Shown here piece after piece: positions 1 to 6,698 of a stretch of 7,659 nt of DNA. Origin of the DNA: Candidatus Pacearchaeota archaeon (GTDB lineage Archaea; Nanoarchaeota; Nanoarchaeia; Pacearchaeales; GW2011-AR1); NCBI GenBank assembly GCA_002686195.1, contig NZAS01000133.1, forward strand, positions 1 to 7,659, read 5' to 3'. The notes below the pieces were generated by a model. That model was not told the DNA's origin and did no database searches. It saw only the letters and a list, made by a program, of their open reading frames with translations. Every line of letters starts with the position of its first letter. The first letter of the stretch is position 1. Made by a program: the position numbers and the translations under genes.

Positions 1-1600
1 TACTATCATCAGTGAAAATCACATTCCCACCATAGGATATATTGTTGCAAACTGTGAATTCGTCCGATGTAACTGATCCCTTGACTATAGCACTTCCGTA
101 TTTTAAAGTATCCTTACCAATCCAACCTTGTATCTTTCCAAGTGTGGGTTTAATTCGTTTCTTCAATTTGATCTTGGTAACATTACTTCGGATTGGAATA
201 TCTGTGTCATCAATCAGACCTGTGAGTTGAGAATGCCGAAATATCGTACCAAATTTATTCAAAGTACTGTTATTATATTTTTTTATGGTTGTAGTGACAT
301 TTTCTTTCATGGTTTCTGCTGGAATCAATGACGTAGTTGAGTTATAATAAACCGAACTATCGACTATCACAAATGTGTAATCAGGATCAACTACAACTGG
401 TGTAATTGCCAGTACTTTATATTTCTCCAAAATAGTTTTAACATCTTCCTTTGATACATCAGTCAAAGTCAAACCTGTAACTGGTCTAATTGCAATATAG
501 ACCTTTCCATAATCAGGTGGATCGTTATCCTCTCCACCCCAAACAGAAACTGAACTGGCATTTGTATACTTATTAATTACTATTGACTTATAATCTTCAA
601 GTGTAACGGCACGATCTTGAGTTTTGAATGCTTTTGGTGCATTATACTTAATGGAATCAATAGTTTCAGCAACTGTACCACCCGTTGCGGCTGATGTTGC
701 TTCTATAGTAGGTGTGACTGTACCCGTTGTACCAGCATCTGGTCTACTGTAAGATAATGCTGTTGCAATTGTAAATGGATTTGCCGTATCATTCCCTGCA
801 CCATTTGCCACTGCACCTTCACTGGTCAAATACTCGACTGTAATTACATTACCCTGTGTTAATTTTGCCCCAAGAACACCATCACCAAAATAGATCTCGT
901 ATTTTCCATCTTCGACTTCCTGTAAAAAATAATTCTTGGATGTGCTGGTTAGGTTGGTCACATTTTCGTATAACGTCCAGAGATCATATGTTCCATCACT
1001 GGCTGCATCTTTAATCTTGACGATCAAAGTCGATGTATCTAAATTATCAACAGGTATAATGTATTTTTCCTCAAACCCTGTTTGGTTGACCACAAAATCT
1101 ATCGTACCCTGCTTACCCTGTTTCAACTTAACACCAGTTGCCGTATAAGTTCGATTTGCACCTGTGTCATCTGTGGTGGCCGTATAAGACTTTAGAGTGT
1201 AAAATATGTATGATACATCATCCAGTTTTATAGTAAACTTGGTATATTGAGGTATGGTTATAGTTGCTGGACTGTCTATTGCTGTTTCAGCAGTAACACA
1301 TTTTAATGTTACAGTTGCTTCTGCCCCCGTTGTGGACTGCGTAACATATCCCAAATGTTTTGCTATGGATACTGCCGATGAACGTTGCGAAACACTATCC
1401 AAAAACATTTCATTAGCAACCATATTCAAATAATAAGACATATAATGTGTGTTGTAGGCAAGAACATCGGTCAAGACGGATAAACCAGCACCTTCAAAAT
1501 CATAGTCTGAAAATTCAGACTGTTTCTTCATGAAATCAACTATGTTGGTTTTGATCTTGTCAAAATCTAATTCGGTGATTCGTAATTTACTATTTTGCAT
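1..1600 (-). CDS. gp6: Baseplate wedge protein, T4 gp6-like (C-terminus cut by window edge)
   Basis: The reading frame opens with ATG at 1600 and stays open for 533 codons to the left edge, so the C-terminus is missing; T4 gp6 is about 660 residues. In T4, gp6 forms the ring that joins the wedges around the hub and holds the baseplate together during the shape change. Visible landmarks: an N-terminal DFDKIK (12-17); a strongly gp6-like helix region at 33-85 with LTDVLAYNTHYMSYYLNMVA (43-62) and NEMFLDS then QRSS; FGDGVLG (238-244), a motif shared with gp6/gpJ wedge proteins; and VWGGEDN (353-359) followed by PPDYGKVYIAIRP. The start codon lies one base after the gp25 stop, with a short GAGA element just upstream inside the end of gp25, suggesting translational coupling. 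Family assignment is firm; no frameshift or internal stop was seen on manual translation. Confidence 0.93.
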   Translation of the reverse strand, partial: MQNSKLRITELDFDKIKTNIVDFMKKQSEFSDYDFEGAGLSVLTDVLAYNTHYMSYYLNMVANEMFLDSVSQRSSAVSIAKHLGYVTQSTTGAEATVTLKCVTAETAIDSPATITIPQYTKFTIKLDDVSYIFYTLKSYTATTDDTGANRTYTATGVKLKQGKQGTIDFVVNQTGFEEKYIIPVDNLDTSTLIVKIKDAASDGTYDLWTLYENVTNLTSTSKNYFLQEVEDGKYEIYFGDGVLGAKLTQGNVITVEYLTSEGAVANGAGNDTANPFTIATALSYSRPDAGTTGTVTPTIEATSAATGGTVAETIDSIKYNAPKAFKTQDRAVTLEDYKSIVINKYTNASSVSVWGGEDNDPPDYGKVYIAIRPVTGLTLTDVSKEDVKTILEKYKVLAITPVVVDPDYTFVIVDSSVYYNSTTSLIPAETMKENVTTTIKKYNNSTLNKFGTIFRHSQLTGLIDDTDIPIRSNVTKIKLKKRIKPTLGKIQGWIGKDTLKYGSAIVKGSVTSDEFTVCNNISYGGNVIFTDDS

Positions 1601-1601
1601 A

Positions 1602-2024
1602 TTATCTCAACCGTTCTAAAAAGAATTCTACTGCTGTTGGTTCTGGTGAATTGACAAAGGATACGATTAATGTAATTAAATATCCATTGTTATCTGGATC
1701 TGGATCAACCATTACTTGATTGACTATTGCTCTTGGTTCATAAGTATTTATAACATCCTCTATACTGGTTTGTAATGCAATGGTAGTCTCTGGTACGATA
1801 TTATCAAACAACAAATTGTAGACATAAGATCCAACAATTGGATTAAATAACTTTTCACCAATCCGAGTTAAGACTAAATTCTTTATACTCTGTTTGATTG
1901 CATTCTGGCCCTTTTTGGATACAACATCATTAGTAATCGGATTTCTTTTGAAATTCAAATCCAGATCTACGAATTGCCTGTTCTGAAATTTAGTGGTATT
2001 CTTTTCTGTAACTGAATAGTTCAT
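1602..2024 (-). CDS. gp25: Baseplate wedge protein gp25 (GPW/gp25 family)
   Basis: This 140-residue protein matches T4 gp25 (132 residues), the small wedge component that contacts gp6 and the first sheath layer and has the same fold as TssE of type VI secretion. The middle carries the family pattern: KQSIKNLVLTRIGEKLFNP (44-62), then a short spacer, LFDNI (72-76), and the signature TYEPR (94-98), equivalent to NYEPR in T4 gp25. The C-terminal half alternates hydrophobic residues as expected for the closing beta strands (YLITLIVSFV, 115-124). The N-terminal 20 residues are polar and less family-like. ATG at 2024 has a good GGAG site eight bases upstream, overlapping the end of the PAAR gene, and sits three bases after that gene's TAG stop. 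The next gene, gp6, follows after one base, so the two wedge partners are made in tandem. Confidence 0.95.
   Translation of the reverse strand: MNYSVTEKNTTKFQNRQFVDLDLNFKRNPITNDVVSKKGQNAIKQSIKNLVLTRIGEKLFNPIVGSYVYNLLFDNIVPETTIALQTSIEDVINTYEPRAIVNQVMVDPDPDNNGYLITLIVSFVNSPEPTAVEFFLERLR
1745..1752 (-). promoter_or_regulatory. Possible T4-type late promoter box inside gp25
   Basis: The minus strand reads TATAAATA here, an exact match to the T4 late promoter -10 element recognised by the phage sigma factor gp55. It lies inside gp25, about 145 bases before the gp6 start, so it could add transcripts of gp6 and later genes. An exact 8-base match in AT-rich DNA is expected about once by chance in a window of this size, and it falls within coding sequence, so the call is weak. 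Confidence 0.2.
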
Positions 2025-2027
2025 ATC

Positions 2028-2450
2028 CTATGCTCCAATTTTAACTGATCCTACCCCTGTCATGATTTTCGATGAACAAATGACAGGTGATCCCACCCTC
2101 GCAGTCTCAACACCATTTGTTTTAACCGTTTTGCTACCACTCTTAGTATGGGGCATTAAACCACCATTATATGCCCCTGCATTAATAAATAACTCTGGTG
2201 AATATGGTGGTGATGCTTGAATGTGTGGTACTCTAACATCAAATTGCCTATGTACCCCTAAATTCTTATGTTTACATCCTATCTTAACATTTCCTGACGC
2301 AGAAAACATGTTTTTTGCATCTCCAGTTGTATACCCCAAAGGTGCAGATGGAAGCACTGCTGGGCCTGGAAGAAAAGCACCATGTGGACTATCAATATTT
2401 CCCCAAACTGCTATTGGTCTTGTATCTGGTTTTTCAACTTTTTCTGTCAT
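2028..2450 (-). CDS. PAAR-domain spike tip protein (T4 gp5.4-like)
   Basis: A 140-residue PAAR-type protein that probably caps the gp5 spike and forms its sharp, metal-bound tip, as gp5.4 does in T4 and PAAR proteins do on VgrG in type VI systems. Two PAAR-like segments are visible: ASGNVKIG (51-58), and SKTVKTNGVETARVGSP (106-122) followed by a C-terminal GVGSVKIGA (132-140). The segment NGVETARVGSPVIC matches the usual NGKPAARVGDPV-C pattern. Candidate metal ligands are C59, H61, H67, H76, H101 and C125; PAAR tips usually use three His and one Cys, and I cannot say which four are used. It is longer than gp5.4 (about 97 residues) because of an N-terminal stretch rich in Pro and Gly (1-45). 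Its ATG overlaps the stop of the preceding 416-residue gene as ATGA, typical of coupled translation. No effector domain is fused to it. Confidence 0.9.
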   Translation of the reverse strand: MTEKVEKPDTRPIAVWGNIDSPHGAFLPGPAVLPSAPLGYTTGDAKNMFSASGNVKIGCKHKNLGVHRQFDVRVPHIQASPPYSPELFINAGAYNGGLMPHTKSGSKTVKTNGVETARVGSPVICSSKIMTGVGSVKIGA

Positions 2451-3697
2451 CCTAGTAACTCTATTTCCCTTATAACGCCTGTATTGGTTCTCAACTGAAA
2501 CCCCAACCTAGCATCTATTTTAGTTTCACCGTATTTCATAAATCCCGATACTAATGGTATATTTGCCGAATCCCCACTAGTTTTTCTGAATGGCATATAC
2601 CAAGTTGCGGCTGGTACAAATTTATCAGTATCACCAAAATAGTAAACATAAGAATCACCCGTAACCGCATCAAATTCTGTCTGAATAGGTAATTCTTCTG
2701 TTGGAATTAACTTATCCCGTACACCATCAAAATTCTGTCTAACATTCAAAGTATAATCATTGGTATCTGTATATTCAGTAGAATCTGGTGTTCTCAATCC
2801 CAATGTGAAATTAAAGTCTTTCTCAAATTTGGATGACACCTCTACTGGCATAACTTGCTTCACATCATCAAATGAAACCGCAATTTGCCCATTAGTAGAT
2901 AGGAAAGATCCTTTCCAATCTTCTTTGATTGTAGGATTCATATCATCATCAAAAATCACCCTTCCATTATAGTAATCAAATTGACTAGGAACCTCTATTT
3001 CATAATCACCAAAAGTTAAAGTTTCCATTTCGGCCGAAAACTCATTTACAACAAATTTTGTCCGAGATTCTTCACCAACATTATAAGTCTCAATTTTTGC
3101 AATAGTTGAAAAACTATTTGTTGCTTGGTCGATAACCAAATCACCAACTTTAAAAACAGAACCACTATCCAAACTTTTGGTGTACTTTATATTCATGAAT
3201 TCAAGTTGCCTTTGCATGTGCAACTTTTCAACTTCTTCCAATGTCGTATGGTCAAAGTTATCTTCACTGGCATACCCTTCGATTTTATATGTATCTCCAT
3301 CCTTTACCAGAGATATGCCTTTGGGTAAACTTCCACTTACCAACTCAATAATTTCATCAGAACGACCACGAATATTATATTCAAGAGTCTTACTAAATTT
3401 TAACTTATTTAATGCTCTGTCATCAGCATAAAACGGAGCAACCATCGCACCATTGCTACGATACCCCATCTCACGCATCACATTATCATTATTCATATTA
3501 ACAGTAATAAGTGCTGTCAGTATTTCTGCTAATGAAGATTCCACACCCGTACTTAGTTGTAAGAATCTTAATGGCACTTGTAAAACAGTACCATCTTCCA
3601 TGTACAGATCTATATATAATATGTTTGCCAATACTGAAAGATCCAGTATTTGCGACGAACCATCCTTAAGTGTAAATTCTAACGTATTAGTGGCCAT
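2447..3697 (-). CDS. Putative baseplate structural protein with Ig-like motifs
   Basis: I do not recognise this 416-residue protein as a named T4 gene product. Its position between spike and tip genes suggests a virion, probably baseplate, component. Residues 1-75 form a beta-rich then helical N-terminal region without Cys. At 121-141 there is SGSLPKG, then ISL, DGDTYKIEG, closely resembling the first half of putative Ig domains (He_PIG: LPxGLxLDxxTGxIxG). At 295-319, FNFTLGLRTPD and DYTLNV resemble the second half of such a domain. The roughly 150 residues between them (142-292) are acidic and beta-rich and look like an insertion. The C-terminal part (330-416) is rich in Tyr, Phe and Gly (for example VYYFGDTDKFVPA). 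There is no signal peptide or membrane segment. ATG at 3697 overlaps the previous gene's end by 19 bases, with GAG nine bases upstream as a weak ribosome site. It could be a fibre-attachment or host-contact protein, but that is a guess. Confidence 0.8.
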   Translation of the reverse strand: MATNTLEFTLKDGSSQILDLSVLANILYIDLYMEDGTVLQVPLRFLQLSTGVESSLAEILTALITVNMNNDNVMREMGYRSNGAMVAPFYADDRALNKLKFSKTLEYNIRGRSDEIIELVSGSLPKGISLVKDGDTYKIEGYASEDNFDHTTLEEVEKLHMQRQLEFMNIKYTKSLDSGSVFKVGDLVIDQATNSFSTIAKIETYNVGEESRTKFVVNEFSAEMETLTFGDYEIEVPSQFDYYNGRVIFDDDMNPTIKEDWKGSFLSTNGQIAVSFDDVKQVMPVEVSSKFEKDFNFTLGLRTPDSTEYTDTNDYTLNVRQNFDGVRDKLIPTEELPIQTEFDAVTGDSYVYYFGDTDKFVPAATWYMPFRKTSGDSANIPLVSGFMKYGETKIDARLGFQLRTNTGVIREIELLG

Positions 3698-3993
3698 TCA
3701 AGTTCACTCTGTTCTATGTATTCCTCATCACCAATCACAATCTCACCTTTACTATCTACAACTGGATTCAACCATATGGAAAATTGTTCTTTCAACTCAG
3801 GATCAATACCCTTGCCACTATTTAGCACCATATGTTCCTCGCAATCAACTTGAAATTTACCCCTAACTTTGAGGTTGACATCCATATTGATAACAATTTC
3901 ATTCTTTTCTGCATCATATTCTATAATTTTCTTTTCTGCAAGAACACTTAACGCATTCAAAACTTCCTTATCTATCTTCACTAACTGGTGCAT
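3679..3993 (-). CDS. Unrecognised small baseplate-operon protein (104 aa)
   Basis: Function unknown. I prefer the ATG at 3993 (104 residues, MHQLVKIDKE) over the ATG at 4014 (111 residues), because a strong GGGGAGG site at 4004-4010 lies ten bases upstream of the former and would be inside the coding region of the latter. Residues 1-30 look helical (VKIDKEVLNALSVLAEKK). Residues 35-60 alternate hydrophobic and polar residues (EIVINMDVNLKVRGKFQV) and end in DCEEHMVLNSG, a rhythm resembling the beta-helix strands of spike proteins. The C-terminal third is acidic (GDEEYIEQSELEW). It overlaps the gp5 C-terminus by 13 bases and the downstream 416-residue gene by 19 bases, so it is embedded in the structural operon. 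A small spike or tip accessory is the most natural reading, but this is inference from context and pattern only. Confidence 0.75.
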   Translation of the reverse strand: MHQLVKIDKEVLNALSVLAEKKIIEYDAEKNEIVINMDVNLKVRGKFQVDCEEHMVLNSGKGIDPELKEQFSIWLNPVVDSKGEIVIGDEEYIEQSELEWPLIR

Positions 3994-5483
3994 ACGCAAG
4001 TTACCTCCCCACATGTCTCACAACAATTTGTCATTTTTGGTGTCTCCGTTGAAACAGGTATAACATTATCAACTGGTTCTGGTTCTGGTTCATCATCTTT
4101 GAAATAACTTAACACCTTGCCACTTTCCACTAAAGTTATAGCATCATCCAACGATGTAACAGTATGTGTCACACCATCATCATCAACCACCTCTAAACTT
4201 CCACCTTCAAGTTCCAATGCATCTTTCAATTCACCATCAACATTCACCTTTTCCTTTTTCATTTCATCTTCAATTAAATCTTTCATCTCAGCATATTCTG
4301 TCTTAACATTATCAGGTACAGTAGTCGTTTGTGATGTATTTTTACCTACCAAATTGAATATCTTAGTTAGTAATTTTAACATATCCAATGCATTAAAATT
4401 TGCTTTCAACTCATCAAGCATATCCGTACCACATTCAGCAGGGCCAAGAAACATAGTTTTCTTTGCATTAAATCCACCGAAAATGGTTGCCCTTAAAAGT
4501 GCCAATGAATTGACAGGTGGATTTTCCCGAACAACAACAGAACCACTTTTAGAACTTGGTACATCAACCATCAATGCATCTGGTGGTATTCCAGCTGGAG
4601 CCACAAACGGTGAACCAATTGCCCCATGTAAAATTGCACCACCCAATTTAGGATCTGTACTCAAAAATGGTGCTGATACAAATGCACCAACAGGTGATTC
4701 TATTAACACGCCCAAATCTCCTTTGATTCGTACTTGTTGTCCTTCCAATCTCAGAATTCTACCCTTAATATTGACATCGGAATCGGCAGTTATATTTACA
4801 CTGCCTTTAGCATAGATATTATTATTCTCAACCGTAATAGAATAATTATCACCCATGACCTTTGCGACTCTATCACCCGTAGAACCCATAACATCGACTG
4901 TACCAGATTTATGTGCTACTGCAATCCTTTCTTTTCCTTCTGTATCATCTATTTCATGTACATGCCCCGATTGACTTTCTTCCACTCTATTGTAGGGATA
5001 TTCAGCACCATATTCCAACTCTTTGAGTTCCCATGATTCATTTAATGCCCCTGCAACTGCAATCTTACCCATTGATTCATAATTATCTACATAGGTATCT
5101 GTTTTATCACCCCTTGCTAACCTATTGACATTTACTTCACCAGCTGGTATTTTTGATTTACCCCATTTAGGTTCTGGTGTAATCGTTGGGTCATCCGATG
5201 TCTTATAACCAGCATCAATAATATGTGTCATTATCGGTTGCTGTGCATTTTCACCATCGGCAAAGAACCCCATCACCCACGTACCCTCTACAGGGCCAAC
5301 AGGTGCATCACTTGGTCTACTATTGATAGGCATTGCTGGATAGGCAAAAGGAAGATCTTTTGTCGGAATTTCCGATTTGTCATCTGTATGGTATCCAAGT
5401 ATTCGTACCCTACATCTACCTAACTTTAACGGATCTATCCGATCTTCAACCTTCCCCTTCCACCAGATGAAAGTAGGATTCAT
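3981..5483 (-). CDS. gp5: Baseplate hub spike, gp5-like, without lysozyme domain
   Basis: A 500-residue homologue of T4 gp5, the trimeric spike that pierces the outer membrane. The N-terminal OB-fold is clear: GKVEDRIDPLKLGRCRVRILG (10-30), IPTKDLPFAYPAMPI (39-53) and GPVEGTWVMGFF (63-74), nearly collinear with T4 gp5. The region that follows in T4, a lysozyme of about 160 residues, is replaced by a linker of about 65 residues (95-160). The gp5 C-terminal domain then resumes: EYPYNRVEESQSGHVHEIDD (161-180), ERIAVAHKSGT, and short strand repeats (NIYAKGSVNITADSDVNIKG, 222-241) that begin the triple beta-helix. From about 260 onward the protein is unlike T4 gp5: a hydrophobic/Gly-rich part (265-350), an acidic helical part (390-460), an EPEPEP stretch and a Cys-rich end (C487, C488, C491, C496, C498). 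ATG overlaps the previous stop as ATGA; its ribosome site is weak, so coupling is likely. Confidence 0.93.
   Translation of the reverse strand: MNPTFIWWKGKVEDRIDPLKLGRCRVRILGYHTDDKSEIPTKDLPFAYPAMPINSRPSDAPVGPVEGTWVMGFFADGENAQQPIMTHIIDAGYKTSDDPTITPEPKWGKSKIPAGEVNVNRLARGDKTDTYVDNYESMGKIAVAGALNESWELKELEYGAEYPYNRVEESQSGHVHEIDDTEGKERIAVAHKSGTVDVMGSTGDRVAKVMGDNYSITVENNNIYAKGSVNITADSDVNIKGRILRLEGQQVRIKGDLGVLIESPVGAFVSAPFLSTDPKLGGAILHGAIGSPFVAPAGIPPDALMVDVPSSKSGSVVVRENPPVNSLALLRATIFGGFNAKKTMFLGPAECGTDMLDELKANFNALDMLKLLTKIFNLVGKNTSQTTTVPDNVKTEYAEMKDLIEDEMKKEKVNVDGELKDALELEGGSLEVVDDDGVTHTVTSLDDAITLVESGKVLSYFKDDEPEPEPVDNVIPVSTETPKMTNCCETCGEVTCVCTS
4004..4010 (-). promoter_or_regulatory. Strong ribosome binding site that fixes the 104-aa gene start
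   Basis: The minus strand reads GGGGAGG, ten bases before the ATG at 3993. It lies inside the last codons of gp5 (those for G492, E493 and V494, in the Cys-rich end) and argues against the upstream ATG at 4014. An in-frame TTG at 3999 is only four bases away and too close. It is one of the strongest Shine-Dalgarno sites in the window, which may lift expression of the 104-residue protein relative to gp5. Confidence 0.65.
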
Positions 5484-5638
5484 TTACTATTCTTTTTACC
5501 TTTTTTTCTATTGGATATGTAACCTGTTGTAGATAACTTTTTACGACGATCATAATTTTTATAATCGGCATGATCCTTCAAATGTGGATATTTCTTGTCG
5601 AATTCCTTTGCCGTTAGTGTTTTTTTAGTTTTGCCCAC
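5480..5638 (-). CDS. Small very basic protein, unknown function
   Basis: I do not recognise this protein. From the GTG at 5638 it is 52 residues; from the ATG at 5680 it would be 66. I favour the GTG: GGGGAG at 5648-5653 lies nine bases upstream, whereas the ATG at 5680 has only an AAAGG touching it, and the longer form would overlap the kinase gene by 56 bases instead of 14. The product is highly charged: KTKKTLTAKEFDKKYPHLK, then a central HADYKNYDRRKKLSTTGY, then a Lys-rich end (NRKKGKKNSK). There is no membrane segment, signal peptide or Cys. Such a basic tail could bind nucleic acid or an acidic surface such as the gp5 acidic extension; both are guesses. Its stop overlaps the gp5 start as ATGA, and gp5 has a poor ribosome site, so translating this gene may be what allows gp5 to be made. 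Confidence 0.65.
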   Translation of the reverse strand: MGKTKKTLTAKEFDKKYPHLKDHADYKNYDRRKKLSTTGYISNRKKGKKNSK

Positions 5639-6689
5639 GTTGCCAATCTCCCCTTGTTGTTTCCATGTCACCAATATCATCCTTTGGGTAATCCATACCT
5701 ACCACTTTCGGTGGATTGCTCCACAACCCCTTGGTGGCATCACTTCTTGGTACATTATCCTTAATCCAATCCAATACTTGTTGATTAACTTCACCTTGAT
5801 CGTTCCAACCCTTACCTTCTGGTTTCAGAGTCAGATAAGTAAAGTCTTTAATCACAGTTTTACCACCCGATGTTTTAATTTTATTACCTTTCGAGTCTGT
5901 CCAAAATATGGTATTCTCACGATTTGCCAGAATAACATGAACTCCACCACCCAAGTTTGGAACACCTTTACTTTTGATTAGACCATACATGGTATTTGCA
6001 GCTCCTTCATGAGTTTGCAAAAGTATATCATCAGGTACAACCCGTTCACGTTCTGCATTTGCTTTAACTGCCACATGATAGTTGGCCAATACCCATACCA
6101 AATGAATATTCCTTGCTTCATATCCAACACTTGTAAGTTTAGGTATAACTTCTGTAATATCTTCGGTTTCTTTGAGTGTGATGTCAAAAAGAATATTGGG
6201 CAAATGATTTTTGTTAAGATCTTGCAATAGTAACTTCAAACTCTTATCTTTAACACCAATCTTTTTAACTGCCATATGCAACGCAAAAACATGTTCTGGG
6301 TTTTTCAAATCCAAGTCACCTAACAACCTACCTTTTTTATCCATGTATTTTGGATTTATATTCCCTTCCCAATCAGTCGAATCTTTTTGAATCCTAGAAA
6401 TAGCCATAAATGCTTTTTTCCATTCATCAACATCCCTGATCTTAAATTTATCACCTTCCATAAAATTCTTAGAGGCAAATCCCTTACCAGAACCAGCACC
6501 ACCAGCGAGAAAGACTGCTTGACCGTACTTTTTACCCTGATTGAACAAAATCTGCCTTTCATCAATCTGTTGCTGATTGCCATTCATATTGGCAATCACC
6601 AAATCTAATGTTTTCTGAAAATGTGGTGAAGTGTTAGTCAACACTCCCGTTGATGCTTCCACCAACTTTGAAAATTCTTTTGATAGCAT
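5625..6689 (-). CDS. P-loop kinase, zeta toxin / polynucleotide kinase-like
   Basis: A 354-residue protein with a clear nucleotide-binding loop, VFLAGGAGSGKGF (59-71), ending GKG rather than GK[S/T], as in adenylate kinases. Soon after comes IRDVDEWKKAF (84-94), in the place of the zeta-toxin substrate-binding Asp motif. NILFDIT (165-171) is a likely Walker B-like strand, and IHLVWVLANYHVAVKANAERERVVPDDIL (195-223) fits the strand, helix and Arg-bearing lid of the zeta family, with R214 and R216 as candidate lid arginines. It should bind ATP and phosphorylate a small molecule or nucleic acid end; the substrate cannot be read from sequence. The N-terminal 50 residues and C-terminal 70 residues (ending RGDWQRGQN) are outside the kinase core. 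A good AGGAG site lies six bases before the ATG, nine bases after the gp27 stop. No recognisable antitoxin is adjacent. It could be a morphogenesis factor, a virion enzyme or a host-modifying kinase. Confidence 0.82.
   Translation of the reverse strand: MLSKEFSKLVEASTGVLTNTSPHFQKTLDLVIANMNGNQQQIDERQILFNQGKKYGQAVFLAGGAGSGKGFASKNFMEGDKFKIRDVDEWKKAFMAISRIQKDSTDWEGNINPKYMDKKGRLLGDLDLKNPEHVFALHMAVKKIGVKDKSLKLLLQDLNKNHLPNILFDITLKETEDITEVIPKLTSVGYEARNIHLVWVLANYHVAVKANAERERVVPDDILLQTHEGAANTMYGLIKSKGVPNLGGGVHVILANRENTIFWTDSKGNKIKTSGGKTVIKDFTYLTLKPEGKGWNDQGEVNQQVLDWIKDNVPRSDATKGLWSNPPKVVGMDYPKDDIGDMETTRGDWQRGQN
5648..5653 (-). promoter_or_regulatory. Ribosome binding site supporting a GTG start
   Basis: GGGGAG on the minus strand, nine bases before the GTG at 5638, near the 3' end of the kinase gene. 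It supports the shorter 52-residue form of the small basic protein over the 66-residue form starting at 5680. Confidence 0.5.
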
Positions 6690-6698
6690 ATTAATCTC

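Noticed and set aside
3453..3866. Open frame of 137 codons on the plus strand
   Set aside because: It lies antisense across two overlapping minus-strand genes that have ribosome sites and coupled junctions; its translation has no recognisable motif.
4070..4100. Short tandem repeat in gp5 (repeated ggttct units)
   Set aside because: It simply encodes the EPEPEP stretch; too short to call a functional repeat.
4117..4815. Open frame of 232 codons on the plus strand opposite gp5
   Set aside because: It is antisense to a well-supported gp5 homologue, is Ser/Thr/Pro-rich as expected from a shadow frame, and resembles no protein I know.
5595..5981. Open frame of 128 codons on the plus strand with hydrophobic stretches
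   Set aside because: Antisense to the kinase C-terminus; hydrophobicity is typical of the complement of polar AT-rich coding sequence.
5978..6583. Two minus-strand open frames of 69 and 75 codons within the kinase gene
   Set aside because: They are out-of-frame shadows of the kinase, whose own frame carries the P-loop and lid motifs.
5480..6689. Kinase plus small basic protein as a zeta toxin-antitoxin pair
   Set aside because: The small protein is strongly basic and does not resemble an epsilon antitoxin (about 90 residues, three-helix bundle), the toxin gene comes first, and the setting is a structural operon. Nothing in sequence supports neutralisation.
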